A stretch of 64,000 nucleotides of DNA from Actinomycetes bacterium (GCA_029782145.1 JAKOVH010000013.1:62001-126000); one strand, 5' to 3'; numbered from the stretch's first letter, positions 23,794-32,484 are shown. Numbers and translations are program-made. Notes: generated from the letters alone by a model not told the origin.

Positions 23794-24965
23794 GCGGTGC
23801 GCAACCAGGCGATGGGCTGGCTGGCCGTCACCCGCTCGCCGTCGACCGCGAGCATGCCGACGAGCACGCCGGCGAAGGGGGAGCGGACCTCGAGCTCGCC
23901 CACGGTGCCGAGGACCGTGCCCGGCACGAGCTCGCGGCCGGGCGACGCGTCGGCCCCCGGGGTGAACACGCCGGCGCCGGGGCTGACGACCATGCGCTCG
24001 GTGGCGAAGAGGTGCTCGCCCTCGTGCACCACGACCTCGGCGACCCGGGGTGTGGCGAGCGCGGTGAGCAGCTTGTCGAGGTCGTCTGGCGTGGACACCG
24101 ACATGGCGGTGACGCCCTGCAGGGTGCGCTTGGTCATGCCGGTGAGCACGTTGCCGGGCCCGAGCTCGGCCAGGAACGAGGCGCCGGCCTCGCCCAGGTG
24201 GTCGAGCGTGTGGCGCCAGCGCACCGGGCTGCACAGCTGGGCGCCGAGCAGGCCGCCCCACTCGCTGCCGGCGGTGTGGGCGCGGGCGTCGACGTTGGCG
24301 TAGACGGGCACCTCGGCGTCGCGCAGCTCGGCGGCGTCGATGGCCTTGCGGAGCCGCTCCCGGGCGGGCGCCATGAACGGGGTGTGGAAGGCCCCGCTCA
24401 CCGCCATCGGCATGACCTTCTTGGCTCCGAGGTCCTTGGCGGCGGTCGACGCCTCGGCGACGGCCTCGGGCTCGCCGGCGATCACGACCTGGCCAGGGGC
24501 GTTGTAGTTGGCGACCCACACGTCGCCGTCGATCCGGGCGCAGGCCACCTCGACCTCGTCGTCCTCGAGGCCGAGCACCGCGGCCATGGTGCCGGTGCGC
24601 TCGGTGGCGGCGGCCCGCATGGCGGCGCCGCGCTCGGCCACCAGGCGCAGGCCGTCGTCGAAGCCGAGGGCGCCCGAGGCGACCAGGGCGGTGTACTCCC
24701 CGAGGCTGTGGCCCGCGGCCACCGCCGGCTCGACGCCCAGCCGCTCGACCGCGTCGAGCACGACGAGGCTGGTCAGGAACGTCGACAGCTGGGCGTTGTC
24801 GGTGAGCTTGAGCTCCTCGGCGTCGGTGCGCAGCAGCAGGGCCTCGAGGTCCCGTCCGAGCACCGACGACGCCTCGGCCACGAGCTCCCAGGACGGGTGG
24901 TCGCGCCACGGCTCGCCCATCGCTGGTTTCTGGGACCCCTGGCCGGGGAAGGTGAACACGATCAT
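23790..24965 (-). CDS. fabD: Malonyl-CoA:ACP transacylase with C-terminal biotinyl/lipoyl-like domain
   Basis: A 391-residue protein, about 80-90 residues longer than ordinary FabD. The transacylase part (1 to about 305) has FTFPGQGSQ, the nucleophile Ser87 in AAGHSLGEYTA and His194 in GAFHTPFM. The tail (about 315-391) reads VVSPGAGVFTPGA, then RSPFAGVLVGMLAVDGERVT and SQPIAWLR, which resembles half-motifs of biotinyl/lipoyl domains. It lacks the E-(A/S)-M-K-M or DKA lysine, so it cannot be biotinylated or lipoylated. It may bind a carrier or the carboxylase. A GGAGGTG Shine-Dalgarno sequence lies ten bases before the ATG. It is first in the fab operon. Confidence 0.92.
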   Translation of the reverse strand: MIVFTFPGQGSQKPAMGEPWRDHPSWELVAEASSVLGRDLEALLLRTDAEELKLTDNAQLSTFLTSLVVLDAVERLGVEPAVAAGHSLGEYTALVASGALGFDDGLRLVAERGAAMRAAATERTGTMAAVLGLEDDEVEVACARIDGDVWVANYNAPGQVVIAGEPEAVAEASTAAKDLGAKKVMPMAVSGAFHTPFMAPARERLRKAIDAAELRDAEVPVYANVDARAHTAGSEWGGLLGAQLCSPVRWRHTLDHLGEAGASFLAELGPGNVLTGMTKRTLQGVTAMSVSTPDDLDKLLTALATPRVAEVVVHEGEHLFATERMVVSPGAGVFTPGADASPGRELVPGTVLGTVGELEVRSPFAGVLVGMLAVDGERVTASQPIAWLRTA

Positions 24966-25070
24966 CGGTGGGCGGCACCTCCGGAGGGCAGCGGGCACGG
25001 GCTCTGACCGACCGGGGGCCGGCGACGTTTCATCGGGCGGCTGCCCGCTGAGGTCCCCCCGGTCGAGCGG

Positions 25071-25154
25071 TGCGGCGGGAGGGATTCGAACCCTCAAGCC
25101 CTTGCGGGCAGCGGGGTTTGAGCCCGCCCTGTATGCCGGTTCCAGCACCGCCGC
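25071..25154 (-). tRNA. tRNA-Leu (anticodon CAA)
   Basis: An 84-base class II tRNA. The seven-base acceptor stem pairs GCGGCGG with CCGCCGC. The anticodon stem is GCGGG/CCCGC around the loop CTCAAAC, giving anticodon CAA (25118-25120), which reads UUG. The long variable arm has the stem GCCC-GCAA-GGGC, and the T arm is GAGGG-TTCGAAT-CCCTC. The discriminator is A, and CCA is not encoded. It lies upstream of fabD on the same strand, with a minus-strand TAGCGT promoter element at 25172-25177. Confidence 0.95.
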
Positions 25155-25171
25155 GCATGGGTGCTGGGCTC

Positions 25172-25177
25172 ACGCTA
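25172..25177 (-). promoter_or_regulatory. -10 element of tRNA-Leu
   Basis: TAGCGT on the minus strand, 17 bases before the mature 5' end of the tRNA. It matches the -10 hexamers of the protein genes here. No clear -35 hexamer is seen. Confidence 0.5.
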
Positions 25178-25293
25178 CCAACCGGCCAACCCCCTCCTTG
25201 GTTACCGCGCGGGCACATCGCGCCGGGCCGGGCGGGCCCGAGCCGGCGCGCCGGGGGGGCCCGGGCGTCGCGCTCCACGACGAGGCGCGGTCG

Positions 25294-25299
25294 TACACT
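25294..25299 (+). promoter_or_regulatory. -10 element of the 97-residue protein gene (leaderless)
   Basis: TACACT, eight bases before the ATG at 25308. Confidence 0.5.
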
Positions 25300-25307
25300 C
25301 GGCGACC

Positions 25308-25601
25308 ATGACGAGGGCCATGCTCGAGCGCCGCCTCTCGGACGTGGCGGCCCAGCTGCGGGGCCTGCGCCGGGAGCTGGCGGTCACCGACGAGCAGCTC
25401 GCCCTGCTCGCCGACGAGGCCGACGACGCCCGCCTGCGGTCGCTGGTCTCGGAGACCCCGCTGGCCGAGCGCGAGCACCGCGAGGCGGCCCGCCACGCCG
25501 AGGCGATGGGGCGGCACCGCACCGACGTCCTCGACGACATCCGGCGGCTCGAGCAGGAGCAGGACGACCTCCTCGACCGCCTCAACGAGGCCGTCGGCTG
25601 A
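25308..25601 (+). CDS. Coiled-coil protein of unknown function
   Basis: A 97-residue charged protein that is predicted to be almost entirely helical. Heptad patterns run through MLERRLSDVAAQLRGLRREL and DVLDDIRRLEQEQDDLLDRL, so it probably forms a two-helix coiled coil. There are no cysteines, membrane segments or known motifs. The ATG follows a leaderless -10 element. The gene stands 109 bases upstream of the ANTAR response regulator, which has its own promoter element. Similar short coiled-coil proteins are known in actinobacteria, but no function can be assigned. Confidence 0.75.
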   Translation: MTRAMLERRLSDVAAQLRGLRRELAVTDEQLALLADEADDARLRSLVSETPLAEREHREAARHAEAMGRHRTDVLDDIRRLEQEQDDLLDRLNEAVG

Positions 25602-25606
25602 CCCGG

Positions 25607-25612
25607 TACGAT
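25607..25612 (+). promoter_or_regulatory. -10 element of the ANTAR regulator gene
   Basis: TACGAT, 98 bases before the GTG start at 25711. It would give a transcript with a real leader, in keeping with the GAAAGGA Shine-Dalgarno sequence at 25696-25702. Confidence 0.35.
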
Positions 25613-25710
25613 GCGCCCGCAGCCCGGCCGGACCGGGCTGGCCGGGTCCCCTCGCGCGCCGCTGCCGGTGCGCTGGCCCGACCCGTCGACCCACCGAAAG
25701 GACGAGCCGA

Positions 25711-26295
25711 GTGCCGACCCGCGTCGTCATCGCCGAGGACGAGGCCATCATCCGGCTCGACCTGAAGGAGACCCTCCAGGAGGAGGGCTACGAGGTCGTG
25801 GGCGAGACGGGCCGGGGCGACGAGGCCGTCGAGCTGGTCCGGGCCCACCAGCCCGACATCGCCATCCTCGACATCAAGATGCCGGGGCAGGACGGCCTGT
25901 CGGCGGCCAGGGAGATCGCGGCGGAGCGCACGTCGGCGGTGCTCATCCTCACCGCGTTCAGCCAGCGCGACCTCATCGAGCAGGCCCGCGACGCCGGCGC
26001 CCTCGCCTACCTCGTGAAGCCGTTCCAGCGCAGCGAGCTCGTGCCGGCCATCGAGGTGGCCATCGGTCGGTTCCGGGAGATGAAGGCGCTGGCCGACCAG
26101 GCCCAGACGCTCGAGGAGCAGCTCGAGACCCGCAAGATCGTCGACCGGGCCAAGGGCCGGCTGATGGACGCCCACCACCTCTCCGAGGGCGACGCGTTCT
26201 CGTTCATCCAGCGCACCGCCATGCGGGAGCGGCTGACGATGAAGGCGGTCAGCGAGCGCATCATCGCCGGCGAGCTCTCGCCCGACGGGGCATGA
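25711..26295 (+). CDS. pdtaR: ANTAR-domain response regulator (PdtaR/Rv1626 type)
   Basis: A 194-residue regulator with an N-terminal receiver and a C-terminal RNA-binding ANTAR domain. The phosphoacceptor is Asp54 in IAILDIKMPG, with acidic residues in IAEDEA and Lys103 in YLVKPF. The ANTAR helices span about 130-190 (TRKIVDRAKGRLMDAHHLSE, FIQRTAMRERLTMKAVSERI). Such proteins act by antitermination after phosphorylation by a PdtaS-type histidine kinase. No such kinase is nearby, as in other actinobacteria, where pdtaR and pdtaS are unlinked. A GAAAGGA Shine-Dalgarno sequence precedes the GTG. polA follows after 37 bases. Confidence 0.93.
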   Translation: MPTRVVIAEDEAIIRLDLKETLQEEGYEVVGETGRGDEAVELVRAHQPDIAILDIKMPGQDGLSAAREIAAERTSAVLILTAFSQRDLIEQARDAGALAYLVKPFQRSELVPAIEVAIGRFREMKALADQAQTLEEQLETRKIVDRAKGRLMDAHHLSEGDAFSFIQRTAMRERLTMKAVSERIIAGELSPDGA

Positions 26296-26332
26296 CCGGG
26301 GCGCCCGGCGCCGCCCACCTCGGGGGACCGCG

Positions 26333-29026
26333 ATGACCACCTTGATGCTCATCGACGGCAACTCGCTCACCTACCGGGCGTTCTTCGCCCTCCCCACCGA
26401 CATGGCCACCGCGTCGGGGCAGGTCACCAACGCCGTGTTCGGGTTCACCTCGATGCTCGTGAACCTGCTGCGCGACCACCGCCCGGACCACCTGGCGGTC
26501 GTGTTCGACCGGCCCGAGCCGACGTTCCGCCACGAGGCGGTCGACACGTACAAGGCCAACCGCTCGGAGGCGCCGGACATCCTGCGCCAGCAGATGGGCC
26601 TGGTCCGCCAGGTGGTCGAGACGCTCCGCATCCCGGTGCTGGAGCTGCCCGGCTACGAGGCCGACGACCTGATCGCCACGTTGGCCACCGAGGCCGAGGG
26701 GCGCGGCGACGACGTGCTGATCGTCACCGGCGACCGCGACAGCTACCAGCTGGTGGCCGATCCTCGGGTCCGCGTGCTCTACAACCGCCGGGGCGTCTCC
26801 GACTACGCCCTCTACGACGAGGCCGGCATCGCCGAGCGCACCGGCGTGGCGCCCGCCCAGTACGTGCAGTACGCCGCCCTCCGGGGCGACCCCTCCGACA
26901 ACCTGCCGGGCGTGCCGGGGGTGGGGGAGAAGACGGCGGCGAGGCTCATCACCACCTACGGCGGCATCGACGGGATCTACGAGCACCTCGACGAGCTCAC
27001 CCCCAAGCTGCGCCAGAACCTGGCCGAGCACGAGGCCCAGGTCCGCACCAACGCCGAGGTCATGGTCCTGCGGCGTGACGCGCCCGTCACCGTCGACCCC
27101 GACGAGCTGAACCTCGGCAGCTACGACCTCGACGAAGTGCGCCAGCTGTTCGACTTCCTCGAGTTCCGCACGCTCTACGACCGGCTGCTCGAGGCGCTGG
27201 GCGCCGTCGACGAGGCGACGGCCACGGGCGGTGAGCCCGGCGGCGACGTGATCGAGGCCGAGCGGTCCGACCTCACGGGCGCGTCCGACGCCGTCCGGTG
27301 CCTGCGGGCGTTGGCCCAGGCCGAGGGGCCGTTGGCGGTGGCGGCCGCCTGGCAGGGTGCCGAGGGGCGCTCGGCGCTCGAAGGGCTGGCGCTCGTCACC
27401 GACGCCGCCGGCGGCGAGGTGGCGTGGATCCCGGCCGCCACCCTGGCCATGCCGGAGGTCAGCGCGGCCCTGGCCGAGCTGCTCGACACCGGCGCCCGCC
27501 CGCTCGTCGCCCACGACGCCAAAGCCCTGATGCGCAGCCTGGACGACCTCGACGTCGACGTGCGGTCGTTGGCGCTCGACACCATGATCGCCGCCTACCT
27601 GCTCGACCCCGCAGAGGCCCGCTACGCCCTCGAGGAGCTGCTCGACCGCTACGCCGGCGCTCGGCTCCCCGCCGACGACGGACCCGCCGAGGGCGAGCTC
27701 GACTTCGGCGACGACGGGGTCGACGTGGGGCAGCGGGCCGCCCGCCGGGCGCTGGCGGTCGACCGGCTGGCCGGGCCCTTGGCCGATGCCCTCGAGGCGC
27801 GGGGCCTGCGCTCGCTGAACGACCAGATCGAGGTCCCCCTCGTGCGGGTGCTGGCCCGCATGGAGATCGTCGGCGTCGGCGTCGACGTGGCCGAGCTGCG
27901 GCGGTTGAGCGACGAGCTGGTCGCCCGCTGCGACGAGCTGCGGGCCCAGGTCTGCGAGGACGCCGGCGAGGAGTTCAACGTGAACTCCACGGTCAAGCTG
28001 CGCGAGATCCTGTTCGACCGGCTGGGCCTCACGCCCCAGAAGAAGACGAAGACCGGCTACTCGACCGATGCCGCCTCCCTCGAGAAGCTCAAGGGCCAGC
28101 ACCCCATCATCGAGCACCTGCTGTCGTACCGCGAGGTCGAGAAGCTCCGGTCGACCTACGGCGAGGGCCTGCTGGCCGAGGTGGCGCCCGACGGGCGCAT
28201 CCACGCCACGTTCAACCAGACCGTGGCCCGCACCGGGCGGCTCAGCTCCGACGCCCCCAACCTCCACAACATCCCGGTGCGCACCGAGATCGGGCGGGCC
28301 TTCCGCAAGGCGTTCGTGCCGGCGGCGGGCTTCCGCCTCCTGATCGCGGACTACAACCAGATCGAGCTGCGCTGCATCGCCCACCTGGCCGAGGACCCGG
28401 GGCTGATCGCCGCCTTCGAGTCCGGCCAGGACATCCACACCGCCACCGCCTCGCGGGTGTTCGGCGTGGAGCCCGGGCAGGTCGGCCTCGACCAGCGCTC
28501 GAAGGCGAAGATGGTGAGCTACGGGCTGGCCTACGGCATGGAGGCCTACGGGCTCGGCCAGCGGCTGGGCATCCCCACCGGTGAGGCCCAGGAGATCCTC
28601 GACGCCTACTTCGAGGCGTTCCCCGCGGTGCGGGCCTACATGGAGCGCACGGTGGCCGAGGCCCGCGAGCGGGGCTACACCGAGACGCTGTTCGGGCGGC
28701 GCCGCCAGATCCCCGAGCTGTCGTCGTCGAACTTCCGGATCCGCCAGGCCGGCGAGCGCCAGGCCATGAACGCCGGCATCCAGGGGCTCGCCGCCGACAT
28801 CTTCAAGGTGGCGCTGGTCCGCCTCGACCGGGCCCTCGAGGAGGCCGGCGCGGTGAGCCGGCTGATCCTGCAGGTGCACGACGAGGTGATCGTCGAGGTC
28901 ACCCCCGACGAGCTCGACGACACCACCGCCCTCGTGCTCGAGGCCATGTCGGGAGCGTTCTCCCTGCGGGTGCCCCTGGCCGTCAACCTCACCATCGGCG
29001 ACTCGTGGGCCGACGCCAAGGGATGA
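26333..29026 (+). CDS. polA: DNA polymerase I
   Basis: An 897-residue repair and Okazaki-processing polymerase. The 5'-3' nuclease covers residues 1 to about 290 (LMLIDGNSLTYRAFFALP, ELPGYEADDLIATLA, VTGDRDSYQL, DNLPGVPGVGEKTA). Polymerase motifs are A (IADYNQIELR, about 672), B (RSKAKMVSYGLAYGME, about 722) and C (LQVHDEV, about 849). The middle 3'-5' exonuclease region (about 310-470) is present as a fold, but the DxE metal motif is absent (LAVAAAWQG in its place). Proofreading should therefore be lost, as in Taq and mycobacterial PolA. The stop overlaps the next ATG by four bases. Confidence 0.97.
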   Translation: MTTLMLIDGNSLTYRAFFALPTDMATASGQVTNAVFGFTSMLVNLLRDHRPDHLAVVFDRPEPTFRHEAVDTYKANRSEAPDILRQQMGLVRQVVETLRIPVLELPGYEADDLIATLATEAEGRGDDVLIVTGDRDSYQLVADPRVRVLYNRRGVSDYALYDEAGIAERTGVAPAQYVQYAALRGDPSDNLPGVPGVGEKTAARLITTYGGIDGIYEHLDELTPKLRQNLAEHEAQVRTNAEVMVLRRDAPVTVDPDELNLGSYDLDEVRQLFDFLEFRTLYDRLLEALGAVDEATATGGEPGGDVIEAERSDLTGASDAVRCLRALAQAEGPLAVAAAWQGAEGRSALEGLALVTDAAGGEVAWIPAATLAMPEVSAALAELLDTGARPLVAHDAKALMRSLDDLDVDVRSLALDTMIAAYLLDPAEARYALEELLDRYAGARLPADDGPAEGELDFGDDGVDVGQRAARRALAVDRLAGPLADALEARGLRSLNDQIEVPLVRVLARMEIVGVGVDVAELRRLSDELVARCDELRAQVCEDAGEEFNVNSTVKLREILFDRLGLTPQKKTKTGYSTDAASLEKLKGQHPIIEHLLSYREVEKLRSTYGEGLLAEVAPDGRIHATFNQTVARTGRLSSDAPNLHNIPVRTEIGRAFRKAFVPAAGFRLLIADYNQIELRCIAHLAEDPGLIAAFESGQDIHTATASRVFGVEPGQVGLDQRSKAKMVSYGLAYGMEAYGLGQRLGIPTGEAQEILDAYFEAFPAVRAYMERTVAEARERGYTETLFGRRRQIPELSSSNFRIRQAGERQAMNAGIQGLAADIFKVALVRLDRALEEAGAVSRLILQVHDEVIVEVTPDELDDTTALVLEAMSGAFSLRVPLAVNLTIGDSWADAKG

Positions 29027-29841
29027 CCACGCCCGGCCGGTCGACCGGCGACCGCACCGAGGAGGCGGCGAGCCACTGGTTCGAGGCCCTCGCCGACCAC
29101 CTCGGCGAGGCCTACCTGCGGTACGCCTTCACCATGGGCACCGAGAACGAGGTCGGGTTCCTCGTCGACGTGCTCGGCCTGGGCCCGGGCGACCGGGTGC
29201 TCGACGTCGGGTGCGGGCCGGGTCGCCACGCCCACGCCCTCGGCCGTCGGGGCATCGAGGTCGTCGGCGTCGACATCTCCCAACGGTTCGTCGACATCGC
29301 CCGCCGCGACGCCCCGCCCGGGGTGAGCTTCGAGCGCCTCGACGCCCGCGCCCTGCCCTATGAGTCGGAGTTCGACGCCGTGATCTCGCTGTGCCAGGGC
29401 GCCTTCGGCCTGGCCGCCGGTGGCCAGGTCGTCGAGGAGGTGGAGGGGCCGGTCGAGGTGGGCGACGCGCTGCGCACCCCGGTCGACCCCGACGCGCGGG
29501 TGCTCGACGGCATGGCCCGGGCGCTGCGCCGAGGAGGGCGGCTGGCCGTGTCGGCCTTCTCCGCTTACTTCCAGGTGCGGTTCCTCGAGGAGACCGACAC
29601 CTTCGACGCCGACGCCGGCGTGAACCACGAGCGCACCGTGCTGCGCTCGCCCGAGGGGGTCGAGGCCACCCACGAGCTGTGGACCACGTGCTTCACGCCC
29701 CGGGAGCTGCGCCTCCTGGCCACCCGGGCCGGGCTCGAGGTCCGCGACCTGTGGTCGGTCACACCCGGCGACTACGTGCGCCGACGACCCGATCTCGACC
29801 ACCCGGAGCTGCTGCTCGTGGCGGTGCGCCCGCCGGCCTGA
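29023..29841 (+). CDS. SAM-dependent methyltransferase, class I
   Basis: A 272-residue Rossmann-fold methyltransferase. Motif I is RVLDVGCGPGRHAHALGRRG near residue 60, followed by VVGVDISQRFVDIA, FERLDARALPY and FDAVISLCQGAFGL. A central insertion (about 135-160, EVEGPVEVGDALRTP) separates motif II from the GGRLAVSAFSAYFQ strand. The fold resembles UbiE/Cyclopropane-type small-molecule methyltransferases, but the substrate is unknown. The ATG overlaps the polA stop (ATGA), so the two are coupled. An ATG at 29005, inside polA, is in frame but gives a poor N-terminus. Confidence 0.85.
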   Translation: MTTPGRSTGDRTEEAASHWFEALADHLGEAYLRYAFTMGTENEVGFLVDVLGLGPGDRVLDVGCGPGRHAHALGRRGIEVVGVDISQRFVDIARRDAPPGVSFERLDARALPYESEFDAVISLCQGAFGLAAGGQVVEEVEGPVEVGDALRTPVDPDARVLDGMARALRRGGRLAVSAFSAYFQVRFLEETDTFDADAGVNHERTVLRSPEGVEATHELWTTCFTPRELRLLATRAGLEVRDLWSVTPGDYVRRRPDLDHPELLLVAVRPPA

Positions 29842-29894
29842 GGCCCCGGCCGGCGGGGCGTCGCCCAGCCCTGCCGTTCCTTGCACGGCGGTGC

Positions 29895-29900
29895 TAGGCT
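29895..29900 (+). promoter_or_regulatory. -10 element of rpsA
   Basis: TAGGCT, 82 bases before the TTG start of rpsA. It would give a leader of about 75 bases, ending in AGAGAGAA. Confidence 0.45.
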
Positions 29901-29982
29901 CGCCCGTCGTCGTGCGCGCCCGTGCACGCATCCCGCTCCCGTCGGGAGCCCGATCCCCCAGTCCATCCGAAGAGAGAACACC

Positions 29983-31374
29983 TTGTCCGACCAGGCGACC
30001 CCCGAAGCGGCTCCGGCCGCTGCCCCCACCTCCACCGACACCGCTGAGCCCGCCGTCTCCGAGGTGCCGGCCGGCATGGGGAGCATCGACGACGAGGGCC
30101 GCTACGTCCCCCGACAGGTGGTCGAGGACGACCTGGGCGGCCTCTCGCTCGACGACGCCTACACCGCGTCGATGGTCGAGGTCGAGGACGGCCAGATCGT
30201 GGAGGGCACGGTCGTCAAGGTCGACCGCGACGAGGTCCTGCTCGACATCGGCTACAAGTCCGAGGGCGTCATCCCGTCCCGGGAGCTCTCGATCCGCAAC
30301 GACGTCGACCCCGCCGAGATCGTCTCGCTCGGCGACCACGTCGAGGCCCTCGTCCTGCAGAAGGAGGACAAGGAGGGCCGGCTCGTCCTGTCGAAGAAGC
30401 GGGCCCAGTACGAGCGCGCCTGGGGCACCATCGAGAAGATCAAGGAAGAGGACGGCGTCGTCAGCGGCCCGGTCATCGAGGTCGTCAAGGGCGGCCTGAT
30501 CCTCGACATCGGCCTGCGGGGCTTCCTCCCCGCCTCGCTGGTGGAGCTGCGCCGTGTGCGTGACCTCGCCCCCTACGTCGGGCGCTCCCTCGAGGCGAAG
30601 ATCATCGAGCTCGACAAGAACCGCAACAACGTCGTGCTCTCCCGGCGGGCGTGGCTCGAGGAGACCCAGAAGGAGCAGCGCGAGGACTTCCTCGCCAACC
30701 TCAAGCCCGGTGAGGTCCGCCGCGGTGTGGTCTCGTCGGTGGTCAACTTCGGCGCCTTCGTCGACCTCGGCGGCATGGACGGCCTCGTGCACGTGTCCGA
30801 GCTGTCCTGGAAGCACGTCGACCACCCCGGCTCGGTGGTGGCCGTCGGCGACGAGATCGACGTGCAGGTCCTCGAGGTCGACCTCGACCGCGAGCGCATC
30901 AGCCTGTCGCTCAAGGCCACCCAGCAGGACCCGTGGCAGGAGTTCGCCTCCGCCCACCAGGTCGGCGAGCTGGTCTACGGCCGGGTCACCAAGCTCGTGC
31001 CCTTCGGCGCCTTCGTGCAGGTCGGCGACGGCATCGAGGGCCTGGTGCACATCTCGGAGATGTCCGCCCACCACGTCGACCTCCCCGAGCAGGTCGTCAC
31101 CCCCGGCGAGGAGCTCTGGGTCAAGATCATCGACCTCGACCTCCAGCGCCGCCGCATCAGCCTGTCGATCAAGCAGGCCGCCGAGGGCGGCATCGTGGCC
31201 GCCGAGTACCAGGAGCACTTCGGCGAGCACGCCTACGACGAAGAGGGCAACTACATCGGGCCGCTCAGCGAGTCCACCGAGGCCCAGGAGGCCTGGGCCG
31301 AGTACTACGCCGAGCACCCCGAGGAGGCTCCCGGGGCCGCCGAGGAGCCGTCCGAGGGCGAGCCCGCCGGCTGA
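29983..31374 (+). CDS. rpsA: 30S ribosomal protein S1
   Basis: A 463-residue protein with four S1 RNA-binding repeats at about 69-137, 155-222, 243-311 and 328-397. Each has the OB-fold pattern (for example GVVSSVVNFGAFVDLGGMDG and GRVTKLVPFGAFVQVGDGIE). The N-terminus is Ala/Pro/Thr-rich, and the C-terminus is acidic (EEAPGAAEEPSEGEPAG). Four repeats is the usual actinobacterial form, against six in E. coli. The TTG start is inferred from AGAGAGAA six to seven bases upstream. The first internal ATG is too far in. S1 helps mRNA bind the ribosome, though leaderless mRNAs need it less. Confidence 0.93.
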   Translation: MSDQATPEAAPAAAPTSTDTAEPAVSEVPAGMGSIDDEGRYVPRQVVEDDLGGLSLDDAYTASMVEVEDGQIVEGTVVKVDRDEVLLDIGYKSEGVIPSRELSIRNDVDPAEIVSLGDHVEALVLQKEDKEGRLVLSKKRAQYERAWGTIEKIKEEDGVVSGPVIEVVKGGLILDIGLRGFLPASLVELRRVRDLAPYVGRSLEAKIIELDKNRNNVVLSRRAWLEETQKEQREDFLANLKPGEVRRGVVSSVVNFGAFVDLGGMDGLVHVSELSWKHVDHPGSVVAVGDEIDVQVLEVDLDRERISLSLKATQQDPWQEFASAHQVGELVYGRVTKLVPFGAFVQVGDGIEGLVHISEMSAHHVDLPEQVVTPGEELWVKIIDLDLQRRRISLSIKQAAEGGIVAAEYQEHFGEHAYDEEGNYIGPLSESTEAQEAWAEYYAEHPEEAPGAAEEPSEGEPAG

Positions 31375-31409
31375 GCCCGGGCCCTGCGGGGCACCAGCGC
31401 ACACCGCCT

Positions 31410-31445
31410 CGACCGTGGCGACGCCTCAGGGCGTCGCCACGGTCG
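31410..31445 (+). terminator. Hairpin after rpsA
   Basis: A perfect inverted repeat with 16-base arms (31410-31425 and 31430-31445) and the loop TCAG. It lies 35 bases after the rpsA stop. No T-tract follows, but its position and strength suit a transcript end. Confidence 0.7.
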
Positions 31446-31660
31446 CGTCCCGGCCCGAGACGCAGGTCACGGAGCGCGACCGGCGTCACCACGGCGTGTG
31501 GCTGCGACGACATCTTTGTCATTTCCGCTAAGCCCGCGGCCTCCAGACGCCGAAGAGGTGAGGCTGAAAACCCGGCGAGGCCGCCGGCCCTGACGGGCGA
31601 TCAGCTCCGACCCACTGCCGTGGGCCCGGATCGTCGAGACCGAACCAGGAAGAGGTCGAG
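31446..31660 (+). promoter_or_regulatory. Upstream region of the Flp/Tad operon
   Basis: This gap holds a locally A+T-richer stretch at 31509-31530 (CATCTTTGTCATTTCCGCTA within it), a likely but unproven promoter region. Downstream, a six-base-pair hairpin CCGGCG-AGGC-CGCCGG sits at 31572-31587. A GAAGAGGTCGAG stretch just before the cpaB GTG serves as the ribosome site. The leader was compared by eye with the c-di-GMP-I riboswitch pattern and does not match. Nothing else is recognised. Confidence 0.4.
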
Positions 31661-32476
31661 GTGAGCTCGCGCCGAACGCTGATCCTCGTAGGAGCCATCG
31701 CCCTCGGGCTGATCGCCGCACTGTTGACGTTCAACTACGTGCGGGGGATCGAGGACCGGGCCAACAACAACGCCAAGCGGGTCGACGTGTTCGTCGCCAA
31801 GACGGACATCCCCCGCGGCACACCGGGTGAGACGGCGGCGTCGGGCGGCGCCGTCGGGCAGTCGCAGATCCCCCAGGAGTTCCGTCCGGCCAGCGCCATC
31901 ACCACCACGGACGAGATCCAGAAGAAGGTGGCGCTGTTCGACATCCCCCAGAACACGCCGATCGTCCAGGACATGTTCGTGGACCCGGCGCAGACCCAGA
32001 TCAGCTTCCGGGAGCGCCTCAAGAACCCCGAGCAGGTCGCCATCACCGTCTCGGTCGACCAGGTGCACGGCGTGGCCGGGTTCCTGGTGCCCGGTGACGA
32101 GGTGAACATCCTCGTCATGCAGGACAACAGCGGCGGCGACAGCGGCTCGTCGGCCTCCATCAAGAAGACCGCCCGCTACCTCTACCAGAAGGTGCAGGTC
32201 CTCGCCGTCGGCCAGAGCACGCTGCTCTCGCCCGGCGAGCAGGTGGACGCCAAGACCACGGCCGCCAACCAGAACTCCGGCATGATCACGTTCAACGTGC
32301 CCCCGGAGGCGGCCCAGTGGATCGCCTCGGCCCAGGAGGGCGGCGGCATGTACCTCTCCCTCGTGGCCGACGACTACAAGCCCAAGCCGCTGCCCGAGAT
32401 CAACCCGAACACCTCCACCCTCCCGGGTGAGAGCGGCGAGCTGACCCCCTACGGCCCCAACGGCAACCAGGACTAG
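31661..32476 (+). CDS. cpaB: Flp pilus assembly protein CpaB/RcpC
   Basis: A 271-residue periplasmic or envelope-anchored protein with one N-terminal membrane helix (TLILVGAIALGLIAALLTF). The SAF-like region follows (VDVFVAKTDIPRGTP, then DIPQNTPIVQDMFV). The RcpC/CpaB domain contains AITVSVDQVHGVAGFLVPGDEVNILV and a typical stretch in which a conserved valine-rich strand precedes the QxxAVG-like VQVLAVGQ. The Pro/Gly-rich tail is probably disordered. The GTG is preceded by a GAGGTCGAG Shine-Dalgarno-like site. It is the first gene of the Tad pilus run, followed by cpaE after eight bases. Confidence 0.88.
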   Translation: MSSRRTLILVGAIALGLIAALLTFNYVRGIEDRANNNAKRVDVFVAKTDIPRGTPGETAASGGAVGQSQIPQEFRPASAITTTDEIQKKVALFDIPQNTPIVQDMFVDPAQTQISFRERLKNPEQVAITVSVDQVHGVAGFLVPGDEVNILVMQDNSGGDSGSSASIKKTARYLYQKVQVLAVGQSTLLSPGEQVDAKTTAANQNSGMITFNVPPEAAQWIASAQEGGGMYLSLVADDYKPKPLPEINPNTSTLPGESGELTPYGPNGNQD

Positions 32477-32484
32477 GTGAGGTC

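Noticed and set aside
31446..31660. A possible c-di-GMP riboswitch before the Tad operon, suggested by the pilus context and the CTGAAAACCC stretch.
   Set aside because: The conserved core elements of the c-di-GMP-I aptamer (an AGGGCAAAC-like segment and GACGCAAAGC) are missing, and no matching helices were found.
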